Part shown: piece after piece, positions 36,538 to 45,335 of the stretch | Layout of the letters: every line of letters begins with the position of its first letter | Position numbering within the stretch: the stretch's first letter is position 1 | From: Jannaschia pagri | GTDB taxonomy: Bacteria; Pseudomonadota; Alphaproteobacteria; Rhodobacterales; Rhodobacteraceae | Reading direction: 5' to 3' | Assembly: GCF_019655435.1 (NCBI RefSeq) | Contig: NZ_BPFH01000003.1 | Coordinates: forward strand, 248,001 to 312,000 | Length of the DNA: 64,000 nt | Made by a program: the position numbers and the translations under genes | Notes under the pieces: generated by a model | Told to the model about the DNA's origin: nothing | Seen by the model: only the letters and a program-made list of their open reading frames with translations | Databases searched by the model: none

Positions 36538-36553
36538 GGTTTCACGTGAAACA
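36538..36553. other. parS site overlapping the mnmG start codon
   Basis: GGTTTCACGTGAAACA matches the 16-bp parS consensus TGTTTCACGTGAAACA at 15 of 16 positions, and the 14-bp palindrome is perfect (36539-36552). The GTG start of mnmG is at 36546-36548, inside the palindrome. parA and parB are about 2.5 kb downstream, so this is very probably a ParB-binding centromere site. Confidence 0.9.
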
Positions 36554-38411
36554 TCCTGATTTCGATGTCGTCGTTGTTGGCGGTGGACACGCTGGCTGTG
36601 AGGCTGCCCATGCTGCGGCACGGATGGGTGCAAAGGTCGCATTGGTCACGCTGAGGAAGAGTGACCCTGGCGTGATGTCCTGTAACCCGGCTATTGGTGG
36701 CCTCGGCAAGGGGCATCTTGTCCGAGAGATTGATGCGCTCGATGGGATCATGGGACGGTGCGGCGATGCTGCCGGCATTCAGTTCCGGTTGCTAAACCGC
36801 CGTAAGGGGCCGGCTGTCCAGGGCCCCCGCGTTCAGGCGGACCGAGCGGCGTATAGATCCGCTGTCTCAGCAGAAATGGCCAAGATGTCGGCGCTCACGA
36901 TCATCGAAGGGCACGTGACCGATCTCTTGGTTTCCCATGGGTCCGTGAGCGGGATTATACTTGAAGATGGCGCTGCAGTAGCAGGAACGTCTGTGATCCT
37001 GACCACCGGTACGTTTCTAGGTGGAACGATTCATATTGGAGACCAATCCTATCCGGGCGGTAGACTTGGGTCTGACGGGTCGATTGCGCTGGCCGAACGG
37101 TTGCGTGGGATGGACCTTCGCATCGGTCGCTTGAAGACGGGTACACCTCCCCGCTTGTCTGCGAAATCGATTGATTGGGCAGGTCTAGATGCCCAGCCTG
37201 GGGATACGGATCCTGTGATGCTTTCGTTCGCGTCCAAGTCTCCAGTGCTCCGGCAAGTGGATTGCGCGATTACGCATACGAATTCGGAAACACATGATGT
37301 CATCCGCGCGAACCTTGATCGGTCCGCGATGTACGGCGGGCATATCGATGGCGTGGGTCCGCGGTATTGTCCGTCAATTGAGGACAAAGTCACGCGGTTT
37401 GCGGAGAAGGACTCCCATCAGATCTTCCTGGAGCCGGAGGGTCTGAACACGGATTGGATCTATCCAAACGGTATTTCTACGTCACTGCCTGAGGACGTTC
37501 AGCTCCGTTACGTCCGGTCTATCCGTGGCTTGGAAGCCGCGGAGATTCTCCAGCCTGGCTATGCAATCGAGTATGATTTTATCGATCCGAGGTGTTTGTC
37601 GGCCGATCTGTCCCTCCCGGACCTTCCAGGTCTATTCCTAGCGGGGCAAATCAATGGAACCACAGGGTACGAAGAGGCGGCCGCGCAGGGACTGGTTGCT
37701 GGACTCAACGCAGCGCGCCGATGTGTGGATGGCGATCCAGTCCACTTTTCTCGAATGACGTCATACATCGGTGTGATGATTGATGATCTGACAACGCGTG
37801 GGGTCACTGAGCCTTATCGGATGTTTACGTCGCGGGCTGAATACCGCCTAAGTCTGCGGGCCGACAATGCGGACGCACGACTTACGTCTTGGGGATATGA
37901 GGTTGGATGCGTCGGTGAAGAACGGGCGGAACAATACCAGCGAAAGGCGGAGGCCGTTGAAGGTTGTACTTCCGCGATGAAGACGGTCGATGTTCTTCCA
38001 TCCGATCTCGCTATGCATGGCGTAAAGGTGTCTGAGACAGCAAAGCGGCGGTCCCTTTTTGACGTCCTATCGAGCGGTCAAGTTGACGTGGACACTGCGG
38101 CTGCTCTGTCTCCGCAGGTGGCTGAATGGCCTGAGGAAATTCAGCGACAGGTGCATCGCAACGCTTTGTACCACACCTACGAAGAACGGCAGGCAAGAGA
38201 TGCCATGGCATTGGAACGAGATGAGAAGGTCGCAATTCCATCTGACCTGTCATTTGACGGCGTGTCGGGGTTATCGACGGAAGTGAAGGACAAGCTTCGG
38301 TTGGTGAAGCCGCAGTCTGTAGGGCAGGCACGGCGGATGGAAGGCATGACGCCAGCCGCGCTGTTGACGGTTCTTTCCGAAGTTAGGCGCCATGGACGCC
38401 GGAAGGCATGA
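36546..38411 (+). CDS. mnmG: tRNA uridine-5-carboxymethylaminomethyl modification enzyme MnmG
   Basis: A 621-residue FAD-dependent partner of MnmE in wobble-uridine modification. [11 protein letters not shown] (11-21) is the FAD-binding loop; GCxxPAIGG appears as [20 protein letters not shown], and [20 protein letters not shown] is typical. Only a GTG start (36546) fits the conserved N-terminus, and it lies inside a parS palindrome; GAGG at 36536-36539 is the ribosome-binding site. Its stop overlaps the rsmG ATG by 4 bp. Confidence 0.97.
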   Translation: MKHPDFDVVVVGGGHAGCEAAHAAARMGAKVALVTLRKSDPGVMSCNPAIGGLGKGHLVREIDALDGIMGRCGDAAGIQFRLLNRRKGPAVQGPRVQADRAAYRSAVSAEMAKMSALTIIEGHVTDLLVSHGSVSGIILEDGAAVAGTSVILTTGTFLGGTIHIGDQSYPGGRLGSDGSIALAERLRGMDLRIGRLKTGTPPRLSAKSIDWAGLDAQPGDTDPVMLSFASKSPVLRQVDCAITHTNSETHDVIRANLDRSAMYGGHIDGVGPRYCPSIEDKVTRFAEKDSHQIFLEPEGLNTDWIYPNGISTSLPEDVQLRYVRSIRGLEAAEILQPGYAIEYDFIDPRCLSADLSLPDLPGLFLAGQINGTTGYEEAAAQGLVAGLNAARRCVDGDPVHFSRMTSYIGVMIDDLTTRGVTEPYRMFTSRAEYRLSLRADNADARLTSWGYEVGCVGEERAEQYQRKAEAVEGCTSAMKTVDVLPSDLAMHGVKVSETAKRRSLFDVLSSGQVDVDTAAALSPQVAEWPEEIQRQVHRNALYHTYEERQARDAMALERDEKVAIPSDLSFDGVSGLSTEVKDKLRLVKPQSVGQARRMEGMTPAALLTVLSEVRRHGRRKA

Positions 38412-39007
38412 CCATCGACCTTCCCGATGTTTCACGTGAAACACTGGAAGCTTACCTTGAAATGCTCATGCAGTGGAACGAGACAATCAACTTGATTGGC
38501 CCGTCAACAATTGCGACGGCATGGGATCGTCACATACTAGATTCGGTCCCCATGGCGGAGGCAATCGACCGTCCGGCCGCGAACTGGGTGGATCTCGGCT
38601 CGGGTGGCGGCTTGCCCGGTGTGGTCATCGCTATCTTACGACCGGATTGCGCGGTCACACTCGTTGAGAGCGACCTTCGCAAAGCGACATTTCTTCGATC
38701 AGTGCGTCGGCAATTGGATCTTTCCTTCGACGTTGTCTCGAAACGAATTGAAAAGTGCCCTCCATTTGATGCCGACGTCATTAGCGCTCGCGCCCTGGCG
38801 TCCTTAAGCAAGCTTATGGACTATGCACAGCCGCACATTGTGCCAGATGGGACGCTCATCTTTGCGAAAGGCGCCAAGTGGCAGGCAGAGCATATTGAGG
38901 CTCAGGCATCTTGGACATATGACTTAGATGTTGTTTCGGCGGCCGATGGTTCGGACGGAGCCATCCTTAAGATAACAAATCTACGGGCGCGGTATGAAAA
39001 CTCCTAA
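38408..39007 (+). CDS. rsmG: 16S rRNA (guanine-N7) methyltransferase RsmG
   Basis: A 199-residue SAM-dependent methyltransferase for G527 of 16S rRNA. The SAM loop is [10 protein letters not shown] (62-71), preceded by DRHILDS. Residues 7-12 (DVSRET) are encoded by a perfect parS site, so this segment of the protein may be constrained by chromosome partitioning. The ATG overlaps the mnmG stop by 4 bp, and the 3' end overlaps parA by 14 bp. Confidence 0.95.
   Translation: MTIDLPDVSRETLEAYLEMLMQWNETINLIGPSTIATAWDRHILDSVPMAEAIDRPAANWVDLGSGGGLPGVVIAILRPDCAVTLVESDLRKATFLRSVRRQLDLSFDVVSKRIEKCPPFDADVISARALASLSKLMDYAQPHIVPDGTLIFAKGAKWQAEHIEAQASWTYDLDVVSAADGSDGAILKITNLRARYENS
38428..38443. other. Perfect parS centromere site inside rsmG
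   Basis: TGTTTCACGTGAAACA is a 16 of 16 match to the widespread chromosomal parS consensus. It lies in the rsmG coding region (codons for VSRET) about 1.35 kb before parB. ParB binding here is strongly expected. Confidence 0.95.
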
Positions 39008-39788
39008 AATCTTCAGTATCGCGAACCAAAAGGGCGGTGTCGGTAAAACGACTACGGCCATCAACCTCGGTGCAGCCTTGGCCGTCCGGGGGGCAAAGGT
39101 CTTGATCATTGATCTCGATCCGCAAGGAAATGCGTCGACCGGGCTCGGCATTTCACGGGAAACCCGCACGCAAACCGTCTACGACCTCTTGCTCGGTCAG
39201 GCCTCGGCCGAGGAACTTGCAAAACCGACCGATGTTGAGAACCTTTGGATCATTCCAGCCACGATGGATCTCAGTTCTGCCGATGCGGAGCTGATGTCCA
39301 CATCCCGGCGTGTCGTCCACCTCCGAAACGCGCTCCGTCATCGCGATGCGCACTATGATTACATCCTCATAGACTGCCCACCATCGTTGAACTTGCTAAC
39401 GGTCAACGCCTTTGTCGCATCTGATTCCGTGATCGTCCCCCTTCAAGCTGAGTTCTTTGCGTTGGAGGGTCTGTCGCAACTTCTTCTCACCGTTCGGGAA
39501 GTGCGTGAGACGGCAAACGCCGATCTTCGGATTGAAGGGATTGTCCTGACGATGTTTGACCGGCGCAATAACCTTTGTTTGCAGGTCGAGGAGGATGCCC
39601 GGGCAAATCTTGGCGATCTCGTGTTTGAGACAGTGATCCCGCGCAATGTCCGGTTAAGCGAAGCCCCGAGCTACGCCATGCCGGTTCTGAACTACGATCC
39701 GACCTCACGGGGCGCCATCGCCTACAAAGCATTGGCAAGCGAAGTCTTTGCCCGAAACGCAACAAGCCAGGTGGTTGAGAATGTCTGA
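38994..39788 (+). CDS. parA: Chromosome partitioning ATPase ParA
   Basis: A 264-residue deviant Walker-A ATPase that segregates the ParB-parS complex. NQKGGVGKTT (11-20) is the deviant Walker A, DLDPQGNAS the Walker A', and YILIDCPPSL the Walker B. It starts inside the end of rsmG (14-bp overlap) and overlaps parB by 8 bp. Small chromosomal ParA type without an N-terminal DNA-binding domain. Confidence 0.96.
   Translation: MKTPKIFSIANQKGGVGKTTTAINLGAALAVRGAKVLIIDLDPQGNASTGLGISRETRTQTVYDLLLGQASAEELAKPTDVENLWIIPATMDLSSADAELMSTSRRVVHLRNALRHRDAHYDYILIDCPPSLNLLTVNAFVASDSVIVPLQAEFFALEGLSQLLLTVREVRETANADLRIEGIVLTMFDRRNNLCLQVEEDARANLGDLVFETVIPRNVRLSEAPSYAMPVLNYDPTSRGAIAYKALASEVFARNATSQVVENV
39150..39163. 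other. Degenerate parS-like sequence inside parA
   Basis: ATTTCACGGGAAAC matches the 14-bp parS palindrome at 12 positions, with the centre changed from CACGTG to CACGGG. It encodes ISRET-like residues in parA. It could be a weak or decayed ParB site, or chance. Confidence 0.3.
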
Positions 39789-40683
39789 CGTAACGGGAAA
39801 ACGACCGATGCGCCGTGGGTTGTCGGCTCTCATGGCAGATATGGGTGTGGACGCAACCGACGCCTCCGCGCAGCGTTCGTCACCAGATCGAAGCGTGCCC
39901 ATCGACTTGCTGAGCGCCAATCCAAATCAGCCGCGTCGGACATTTGACGAAGAGAAGCTGTCAGATTTGGCCAGCTCCATCGCCACCAAGGGCGTTCTAC
40001 AGCCGTTGATCGTCCGGCCAAGGCACGGCAGCACCGAATCATACGAAATTGTCGCGGGCGAACGCCGTTGGCGCGCAGCACAAAGATGCGGGCTGCACTC
40101 CGTTCCCGTCATTATCCGAGACTTTGACGATACCGAGGTCTTAGAGGTTGCGATCGTTGAAAACATCCAGCGAGATGATCTGAACGCTATCGAGGAAGCC
40201 CTCGGATTTCGACAACTCATCGACAAGTTCGGGCATACCCAAGACCAGCTTTCTGAGGTTCTTGGGAAATCACGCAGTCACGTTACAAACCTACTTCGCC
40301 TTCTGAAGCTGCCGCCCTCTGTCCAAGATCTTCTCCGTGACGGTCAGATTTCTGCCGGGCATGCCCGTGCCTTGATCAATTCAGACGATCCCTCCAGCCT
40401 TGCGGCGCTTGTGGTCAAGAACGGCCTATCGGTTCGCGAAACCGAGCGTCTCGCAAAGGCCGCAAAGTCTGAGAGTACTGGAAATACCACACGCGCTACG
40501 AGACCGGCAAAGGACGCGGACACCCTTGCTTTGGAGGGGGATCTGACAGCGGCTTTGGGTCTTTACGTGCAGATTAAGCACAAGCCAGGGGACGAAGGTG
40601 GCGACGTATCAATCCGATATAAGTCGCTCGATCAGCTAGACGCCCTCTGCGAGGTTCTCTCCCAAGGGCTCAAGCGGGACTAG
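39781..40683 (+). CDS. parB: Chromosome partitioning protein ParB
   Basis: A 300-residue ParB CTPase clamp. The N-terminus RRGLSALMAD is the ParA-contacting region; PIDLLSANPNQPRRTFDEEK and GERRWRA (93-99) are CTP-binding motifs; SEVLGKSRSHVTNLLRLLKL is the helix-turn-helix that reads parS; the C-terminal part is for dimerisation. The ATG at 39781 overlaps the parA stop by 8 bp. The 3' end overlaps the convergent hemW gene by 48 bp. Confidence 0.96.
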   Translation: MSDVTGKRPMRRGLSALMADMGVDATDASAQRSSPDRSVPIDLLSANPNQPRRTFDEEKLSDLASSIATKGVLQPLIVRPRHGSTESYEIVAGERRWRAAQRCGLHSVPVIIRDFDDTEVLEVAIVENIQRDDLNAIEEALGFRQLIDKFGHTQDQLSEVLGKSRSHVTNLLRLLKLPPSVQDLLRDGQISAGHARALINSDDPSSLAALVVKNGLSVRETERLAKAAKSESTGNTTRATRPAKDADTLALEGDLTAALGLYVQIKHKPGDEGGDVSIRYKSLDQLDALCEVLSQGLKRD

Positions 40684-41823
40684 ATCCTTGAGGATCTGGT
40701 TGAGGACAAGAATGCCGTCATCAGAGACTATGACCTGATCGTCATTCACGTTCAGAAAGCCTAGTTCCACCAGACGGCGCCGTCCCTCGTCGTGTAGAGC
40801 ATAGCCGAGACGACGTAGCCGTGACTGGCTCAGACCATCCCGTGTCCGGAGGCTCATCAAAAGGTATTCCTCGGCCACATCCACGGCCCGAAGATGACTC
40901 ACGGGCTCCTGCCCCGATCCAAGGGTCTCAACCGCATCTCGCCATGGGATCGGGGCAGATACGTTCACCGTTCCAATCCTGCCAGTGTCCATCGTTAGGC
41001 GGCCATGGGCTCCAGGACCAATCCCAAGCCAATCACCAGCCTGCCAGTAAATCGTGTTATGGCGCGACTCCTGGCCAGGCACAGCATGGTTCGATACCTC
41101 ATATCGTGGTAGACCAGCCTCAAGACACATCATCTGGGTCATTTCGTAGAGATTAGCCGACGTATCCTCGCTTGGCAAACCAGGCAGACGTCCAACTGCG
41201 GCACGGGCACCGAAGGCCGTCCCGTCCTCTATGGTCAACTGATACAGCGACAGATGATCCGGCTCCATCGCCAAAGCCTCGCGCAGCTCTGACCTCCAAT
41301 CGTCAAGGGATTGGAACTGCCGCGCATAGATCAAATCAAACGATACACGGTCGCTGACCGACCGGGCGACATCATAAGCGGCGCGCCCCTCGGCCGCCGA
41401 ATGAAGACGCCCAAGTGCCTTCAGATCCTGATCATTAAGCGCCTGTAAACCAACAGAAAAACGGGTCACACCCGCCGCAATGAATTCCCGAAACCGTCCG
41501 GCTTCCACAGACGTGGGGTTCGCCTCCAAGGTCACTTCCAGATCGTTTGCCACCACCCAGTGATGTCGAATGCGGTCCAAGATCGCGGCAACGGTCTCCG
41601 GCTCCATCAGAGACGGGGTGCCGCCACCAAAGAACACCGAAGACACGCGGCGACCCGGTGTCTTGGCGGCCCAACTATCGATTTCAGACAGGTACGCTTG
41701 ACGGAACCGAGCATGGTCCACCGTTTGGACCACATGGGAATTGAAGTCACAGTACGGGCACTTGGCCGCACAAAACGGCCAATGGACATAGATACCGAAG
41801 CCCGCAATCTGCCAGGTCTCCAT
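40636..41823 (-). CDS. hemW: Radical SAM protein HemW (HemN-like heme chaperone)
   Basis: A 395-residue radical SAM protein. GIYVHWPFCAAKCPYCDF carries the CxxxCxxC cluster motif (C18, C22, C25), and FFGGGTPSLM follows. Members of this length that lack the HemN N-terminal extension are HemW, which binds and delivers heme, rather than coproporphyrinogen dehydrogenase; older annotations call them HemN. Start and ridA stop share one base (TGATG). Last gene of rph-rdgB-ridA-hemW, and its 3' end overlaps parB by 48 bp. Confidence 0.88.
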   Translation of the reverse strand: METWQIAGFGIYVHWPFCAAKCPYCDFNSHVVQTVDHARFRQAYLSEIDSWAAKTPGRRVSSVFFGGGTPSLMEPETVAAILDRIRHHWVVANDLEVTLEANPTSVEAGRFREFIAAGVTRFSVGLQALNDQDLKALGRLHSAAEGRAAYDVARSVSDRVSFDLIYARQFQSLDDWRSELREALAMEPDHLSLYQLTIEDGTAFGARAAVGRLPGLPSEDTSANLYEMTQMMCLEAGLPRYEVSNHAVPGQESRHNTIYWQAGDWLGIGPGAHGRLTMDTGRIGTVNVSAPIPWRDAVETLGSGQEPVSHLRAVDVAEEYLLMSLRTRDGLSQSRLRRLGYALHDEGRRRLVELGFLNVNDDQVIVSDDGILVLNQILKDLVPLEPLGENLAEGV

Positions 41824-42209
41824 CAGCTTCCTCGAAAGGCCGTGACTTCGACCTCGTATAGCATTTCAGGCTTCATTAGACCCGCAATCACCATGGTCGC
41901 GGCTGGTCTCACCTGCCCAAGCGCTTCCCCCAAAATCGGGATCGCACGGTCCACGTGGCCACGATCTGTCAGGTAGTGCGTCACCCGCACAATGTCGGAC
42001 ATGGCAAAGCCCGCATCGGCTAGCACGCGGTCCACAGTGGCGTAGCAATTGCGGATCTGCTTCTCGATTTCGGCCGGCAAAACCATGGTGGTGTAATCAT
42101 AGCCGGTGATCCCGGCGACAAAGCACCAGTCTCCCTGCACGACCGCGCGCGAATACCCCACGGCCGCTTCGAACGGCGACCCGGTGGAGATCAGGCGCCG
42201 ATCGCTCAT
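41823..42209 (-). CDS. ridA: RidA family protein
   Basis: A 128-residue protein of the RidA/YjgF family, whose archetype deaminates reactive enamine and imine intermediates. GSPFEAAVGYSRAVVQGD, then VRVTHYLTDR and RPAATMVIAGLMKPEMLYEV with the conserved Arg, are visible. The exact subgroup and substrate are uncertain. It overlaps rdgB by 4 bp and hemW by 1 bp. Confidence 0.88.
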   Translation of the reverse strand: MSDRRLISTGSPFEAAVGYSRAVVQGDWCFVAGITGYDYTTMVLPAEIEKQIRNCYATVDRVLADAGFAMSDIVRVTHYLTDRGHVDRAIPILGEALGQVRPAATMVIAGLMKPEMLYEVEVTAFRGS

Positions 42210-42814
42210 GTCAGCCCCATGGCATCGCGCAGTTGTTGGAGCGCCGCCGCCCGGTGACTGCGTGCGTTCTTTTCTTCGAATGACATCTCGGCAAAAGTCC
42301 GTGTTTCCCCGTCCGGTTGGAACATCGGGTCATAGCCATGGCCCGTTGTGCCCCGTGGCGGCCAAACCAATTGCCCCTCGGCTGCGCCTTCAAACACCTC
42401 TTCATGACCGTCCGGCCACAAAAGGACCAGCGTCGCCCGAAACCGTCCCGTCCAAGGCTTCGGTGCATTCAGCGCCAGAAGCTCCCGATGGGTCCGAGCC
42501 ATTGCCATGTCGAAATCCCGGCCATTTGGCGTCTCCGCCCAATCCGCCGTATGGACACCAGGACGACCGTCCAAACCATCCACTTCGATCCCTGAGTCAT
42601 CCGCCAGTGCGGGCAGGCCCGTCGCATCCACTGCGGCCCGCGCCTTGATCCGAGCATTTCCCACGAAGGTGGTTTCTGTCTCGTCTGGCTCCGGCAGGTC
42701 GAAGTCGCGGTTGGATTTGCAGGCAATCCCCATGGCGCCGAACAGCGCGGCGTATTCCTCTAACTTGCCCGCGTTGTGGGTCGCAATCAGCAGGGTATCA
42801 CCAAGGGGTTTCAT
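42206..42814 (-). CDS. rdgB: Non-canonical purine NTP pyrophosphatase RdgB
   Basis: A 202-residue Ham1/RdgB enzyme that removes dITP and dXTP from the nucleotide pool. It begins [14 protein letters not shown], and [19 protein letters not shown] and [12 protein letters not shown] are the signature segments. Its ATG overlaps the rph stop by 4 bp and its stop overlaps ridA by 4 bp. Confidence 0.95.
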   Translation of the reverse strand: MKPLGDTLLIATHNAGKLEEYAALFGAMGIACKSNRDFDLPEPDETETTFVGNARIKARAAVDATGLPALADDSGIEVDGLDGRPGVHTADWAETPNGRDFDMAMARTHRELLALNAPKPWTGRFRATLVLLWPDGHEEVFEGAAEGQLVWPPRGTTGHGYDPMFQPDGETRTFAEMSFEEKNARSHRAAALQQLRDAMGLT

Positions 42815-43524
42815 TGGACCGCAGCAGCCTGTGCCGCCACCAACGTCGCGATACCTTGATCGGCAAGCTGCAGCAGGTCTTGGAACTGCTCCCGGCTAAA
42901 GGTCGCGCCCTCCGCACTCGCCTGAAGCTCGATCATCTGACCCGATCCGGTCATGACGAAGTTTCCGTCTGTTCCTGCTTCGCTATCCTCCGGATAGTCG
43001 AGATCCAAAACCGGCTGCCCGGCATAGATCCCGCAAGACACGGCCGCCACGTGATCCACAATCGGGTCCGTGACGATATCGCCCGCCTTCATCAGCTTGT
43101 TCACAGCCAACCGTAAGGCAACCCAACCGCCGGTAATCGCCGCGCAGCGAGTCCCGCCATCGGCCTGGATCACATCGCAATCGACCGTGATCTGACGTTC
43201 TCCGAGGGCATTCCGATCAATCCCTGCGCGCAAAGACCGTCCAATCAAGCGCTGGATTTCCTGCGTGCGGCCCGATTGCTTTCCGGCAGCCGCCTCGCGC
43301 CGCATCCGCGACGTGGTGGCACGGGGCAGCATTCCGTATTCCGCCGTCACCCAGCCTTGGCCGGTGTTGCGCAAAAAGGGTGGGACACGCTCCTCCAAGG
43401 AGGCCGTGCACAACACATGGGTGTTGCCGCAACGGATCAGGCACGCGCCCTCCGCATGCATGGTCGCGTCAATCTCGATGGAGATGTCGCGCATTTGGTC
43501 CAGGGCTCTGCCAGAAGGTCGCAT
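42811..43524 (-). CDS. rph: Ribonuclease PH
   Basis: A 237-residue phosphorolytic exoribonuclease that trims tRNA 3' ends. [12 protein letters not shown] opens the protein; [17 protein letters not shown] and [15 protein letters not shown] are typical. GAGGAA lies 6 bp before the ATG at 43524; the open frame further upstream overlaps hrcA and is not coding. It diverges from hrcA, the normal alphaproteobacterial layout. Confidence 0.95.
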   Translation of the reverse strand: MRPSGRALDQMRDISIEIDATMHAEGACLIRCGNTHVLCTASLEERVPPFLRNTGQGWVTAEYGMLPRATTSRMRREAAAGKQSGRTQEIQRLIGRSLRAGIDRNALGERQITVDCDVIQADGGTRCAAITGGWVALRLAVNKLMKAGDIVTDPIVDHVAAVSCGIYAGQPVLDLDYPEDSEAGTDGNFVMTGSGQMIELQASAEGATFSREQFQDLLQLADQGIATLVAAQAAAVQ

Positions 43525-43608
43525 GGGTGTTCCTCGGTGCAAGTGTTGGCGGGGTTCTGGCCTTTGCATTGCGGTGGTGCAAGGGTCCGATTGACCCAGG
43601 GACCGGCG
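43525..43608. promoter_or_regulatory. Divergent promoter region between rph and hrcA
   Basis: These 84 bp must hold promoters for rph-rdgB-ridA-hemW and hrcA-grpE. I looked for a CIRCE operator (TTAGCACTC-N9-GAGTGCTAA) and found none here, so HrcA autoregulation at this site is not supported. Confidence 0.35.
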
Positions 43609-44721
43609 ATGAATACATCCCTCTCGTCCCGACGCCCTCGCCATGGTGCCATGTCCACAAACGCGAAGATTTTGGCAGAAATGAACGACCGCTCCCGCGA
43701 AGTCTTTCGCCGGGTGGTCGAGGGGTACCTGGGGTCCGGCGATCCGGTCGGCAGCCGGACCTTGACCAGAGAACTGTCGGAAAAGGTCTCCGCCGCCACC
43801 GTGCGCAATGTGATGCAGGATCTGGAACACCTGGGTCTGATCCGCGCGCCCCACGTGTCCGCGGGGCGCATTCCGACCCAGGTTGGGTTGCGCATGTTCG
43901 TGGACGGCCTGCTAGAGGCGCAGTTGGGTGACGACGACCGCGACCGCATCGAGGCTACGGTGGGCGCGTCAGAAGCTGACGTCGACGCCTTGATGGACCG
44001 TGTTGGCACCGCCCTGTCCGGGATCACCAAGAGCGCGTCTCTGGTGCTGGCTCCTAAGCACGAAGCACCGATCAAACATATCGAGTTCGTCAGCCTCGCG
44101 GCGGACCGCGCGCTTGTCGTCTTGGTCTTTGCCGATGGTCATGTGGAAAACCGTGTCTTCGCACCCCCGCCCGGGCAAACGCCGTCTTCCATGCGGGAGG
44201 CCGCGAATTTCCTGAACGCGATCATCGACGGTCGGACGATCTCGGATTTGCGTGATCTGATGACCGCCGAGGTGGCCGCGCGTCGCCAGGAAATCGACAG
44301 CCTTGCCCATGATCTGATTGAGCGAGGTCTGGCCTCTTGGGAATCGGACGACGGGCGCGGCGCCCGCCTGATTGTCAGGGGCCGGGCCAACCTGCTTGAT
44401 GGCAGCGGCGACGCCGAAGACTTGGACCGTATCCGAGAGTTGTTCGATGACCTCGAACGCAAAAGCGACATCACCGATTTCCTGTCGCTGACCGAAGCGG
44501 GTGAAGGCGTGCGCATTTTCATTGGGTCTGAGAACAAACTCTTCTCACTTTCCAGTTCATCTCTGGTGGTTTCTCCTTATATGAACGCGGATCGAAAAAT
44601 TGTCGGTGCGGTGGGTGTCATCGGCCCGACTCGACTGAACTACGGGCGGATCGTGCCGGTCGTTGACTACACCGCCCAATTGGTCGGACGGATGCTGTCC
44701 GGCCCCAACACAAGAGGATGA
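43609..44721 (+). CDS. hrcA: Heat-inducible transcription repressor HrcA
   Basis: A 370-residue repressor that binds CIRCE operators upstream of chaperonin genes. The winged-helix N-terminus has [29 protein letters not shown] and [19 protein letters not shown]; the C-terminus has [13 protein letters not shown]. The ATG at 43609 has AGGGA upstream; an ATG at 43651 would drop a 14-residue extension but has no ribosome-binding site. grpE follows directly. Confidence 0.94.
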   Translation: MNTSLSSRRPRHGAMSTNAKILAEMNDRSREVFRRVVEGYLGSGDPVGSRTLTRELSEKVSAATVRNVMQDLEHLGLIRAPHVSAGRIPTQVGLRMFVDGLLEAQLGDDDRDRIEATVGASEADVDALMDRVGTALSGITKSASLVLAPKHEAPIKHIEFVSLAADRALVVLVFADGHVENRVFAPPPGQTPSSMREAANFLNAIIDGRTISDLRDLMTAEVAARRQEIDSLAHDLIERGLASWESDDGRGARLIVRGRANLLDGSGDAEDLDRIRELFDDLERKSDITDFLSLTEAGEGVRIFIGSENKLFSLSSSSLVVSPYMNADRKIVGAVGVIGPTRLNYGRIVPVVDYTAQLVGRMLSGPNTRG

Positions 44722-44723
44722 GC

Positions 44724-45287
44724 ATGGCTGAGCCGAAGGAAAATCCGTTCCTCGACGACCCCGAAGACCTGGAAGAGGACTTCGACCTGGATGCCGCCAT
44801 GGAGGAAGGGGATGGCCCCACCGACCATGCAAAGGCCAACGTCGACGCCATCGTGGCCGAACGGGATGAGATGCGCGACCGGCTGATGCGGTCCTTGGCC
44901 GAGGCCGAGAACGTACGCAAACGCGCCGCCCGGGATCGGGTCGAGGCAGAGCAATACGGCGGTTCCAAGCTGGCCCGTGATCTCCTGCCGGTTTACGACA
45001 ACCTCAAGCGCGCCCTGGATGCCGCGGGTGAGGAAAAGGATGGCGTGATCGAGGGCATTCAACTGACCTTGAAAGAGCTGCTGAACGTCTTCTCAAAGCA
45101 CGGGATCACCCTTGTCGCACCGGAGGTCGGCGAAAAGTTCGATCCTCAGATCCACCAAGCGATGTTCGAGGCCCCCCTGCCCGGCACCAAAGCGGGTGAG
45201 ATCATCCAGGTCGCCGCCGAAGGGTTCCTGCTACACGACCGCCTGCTGCGCCCCGCGCAGGTGGGTGTGTCGTCCACCCCGGCTTAA
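44724..45287 (+). CDS. grpE: Nucleotide exchange factor GrpE
   Basis: A 187-residue co-chaperone that releases ADP from DnaK. An acidic N-terminus leads into a long helix (about 40-90) with RDRLMRSLAEAENVRKRAAR, and then IHQAMFEAPLPG and IIQVAAEGFLLHDRLLRPA. An ATG at 44718 overlaps the hrcA stop (ATGA), but the ribosome-binding site AGAGG ends 6 bp before 44724, which favours that start. dnaK and dnaJ lie about 5 kb away on the other strand. Confidence 0.94.
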   Translation: MAEPKENPFLDDPEDLEEDFDLDAAMEEGDGPTDHAKANVDAIVAERDEMRDRLMRSLAEAENVRKRAARDRVEAEQYGGSKLARDLLPVYDNLKRALDAAGEEKDGVIEGIQLTLKELLNVFSKHGITLVAPEVGEKFDPQIHQAMFEAPLPGTKAGEIIQVAAEGFLLHDRLLRPAQVGVSSTPA

Positions 45288-45335
45288 GGGCAACGGCGGG
45301 ATATATTCCGCTCACGAGAATCCATTGGGCGGTGG

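Noticed and set aside
43525-43608. CIRCE operator in front of hrcA
   Set aside because: No TTAGCACTC or GAGTGCTAA half-site, even imperfect, was found in the gap.
42811-43854. N-terminally extended ribonuclease PH reading into hrcA
   Set aside because: The extension has no family similarity and overlaps the hrcA coding region; the start at 43524 has a good ribosome-binding site and the conserved MRPSGR beginning.
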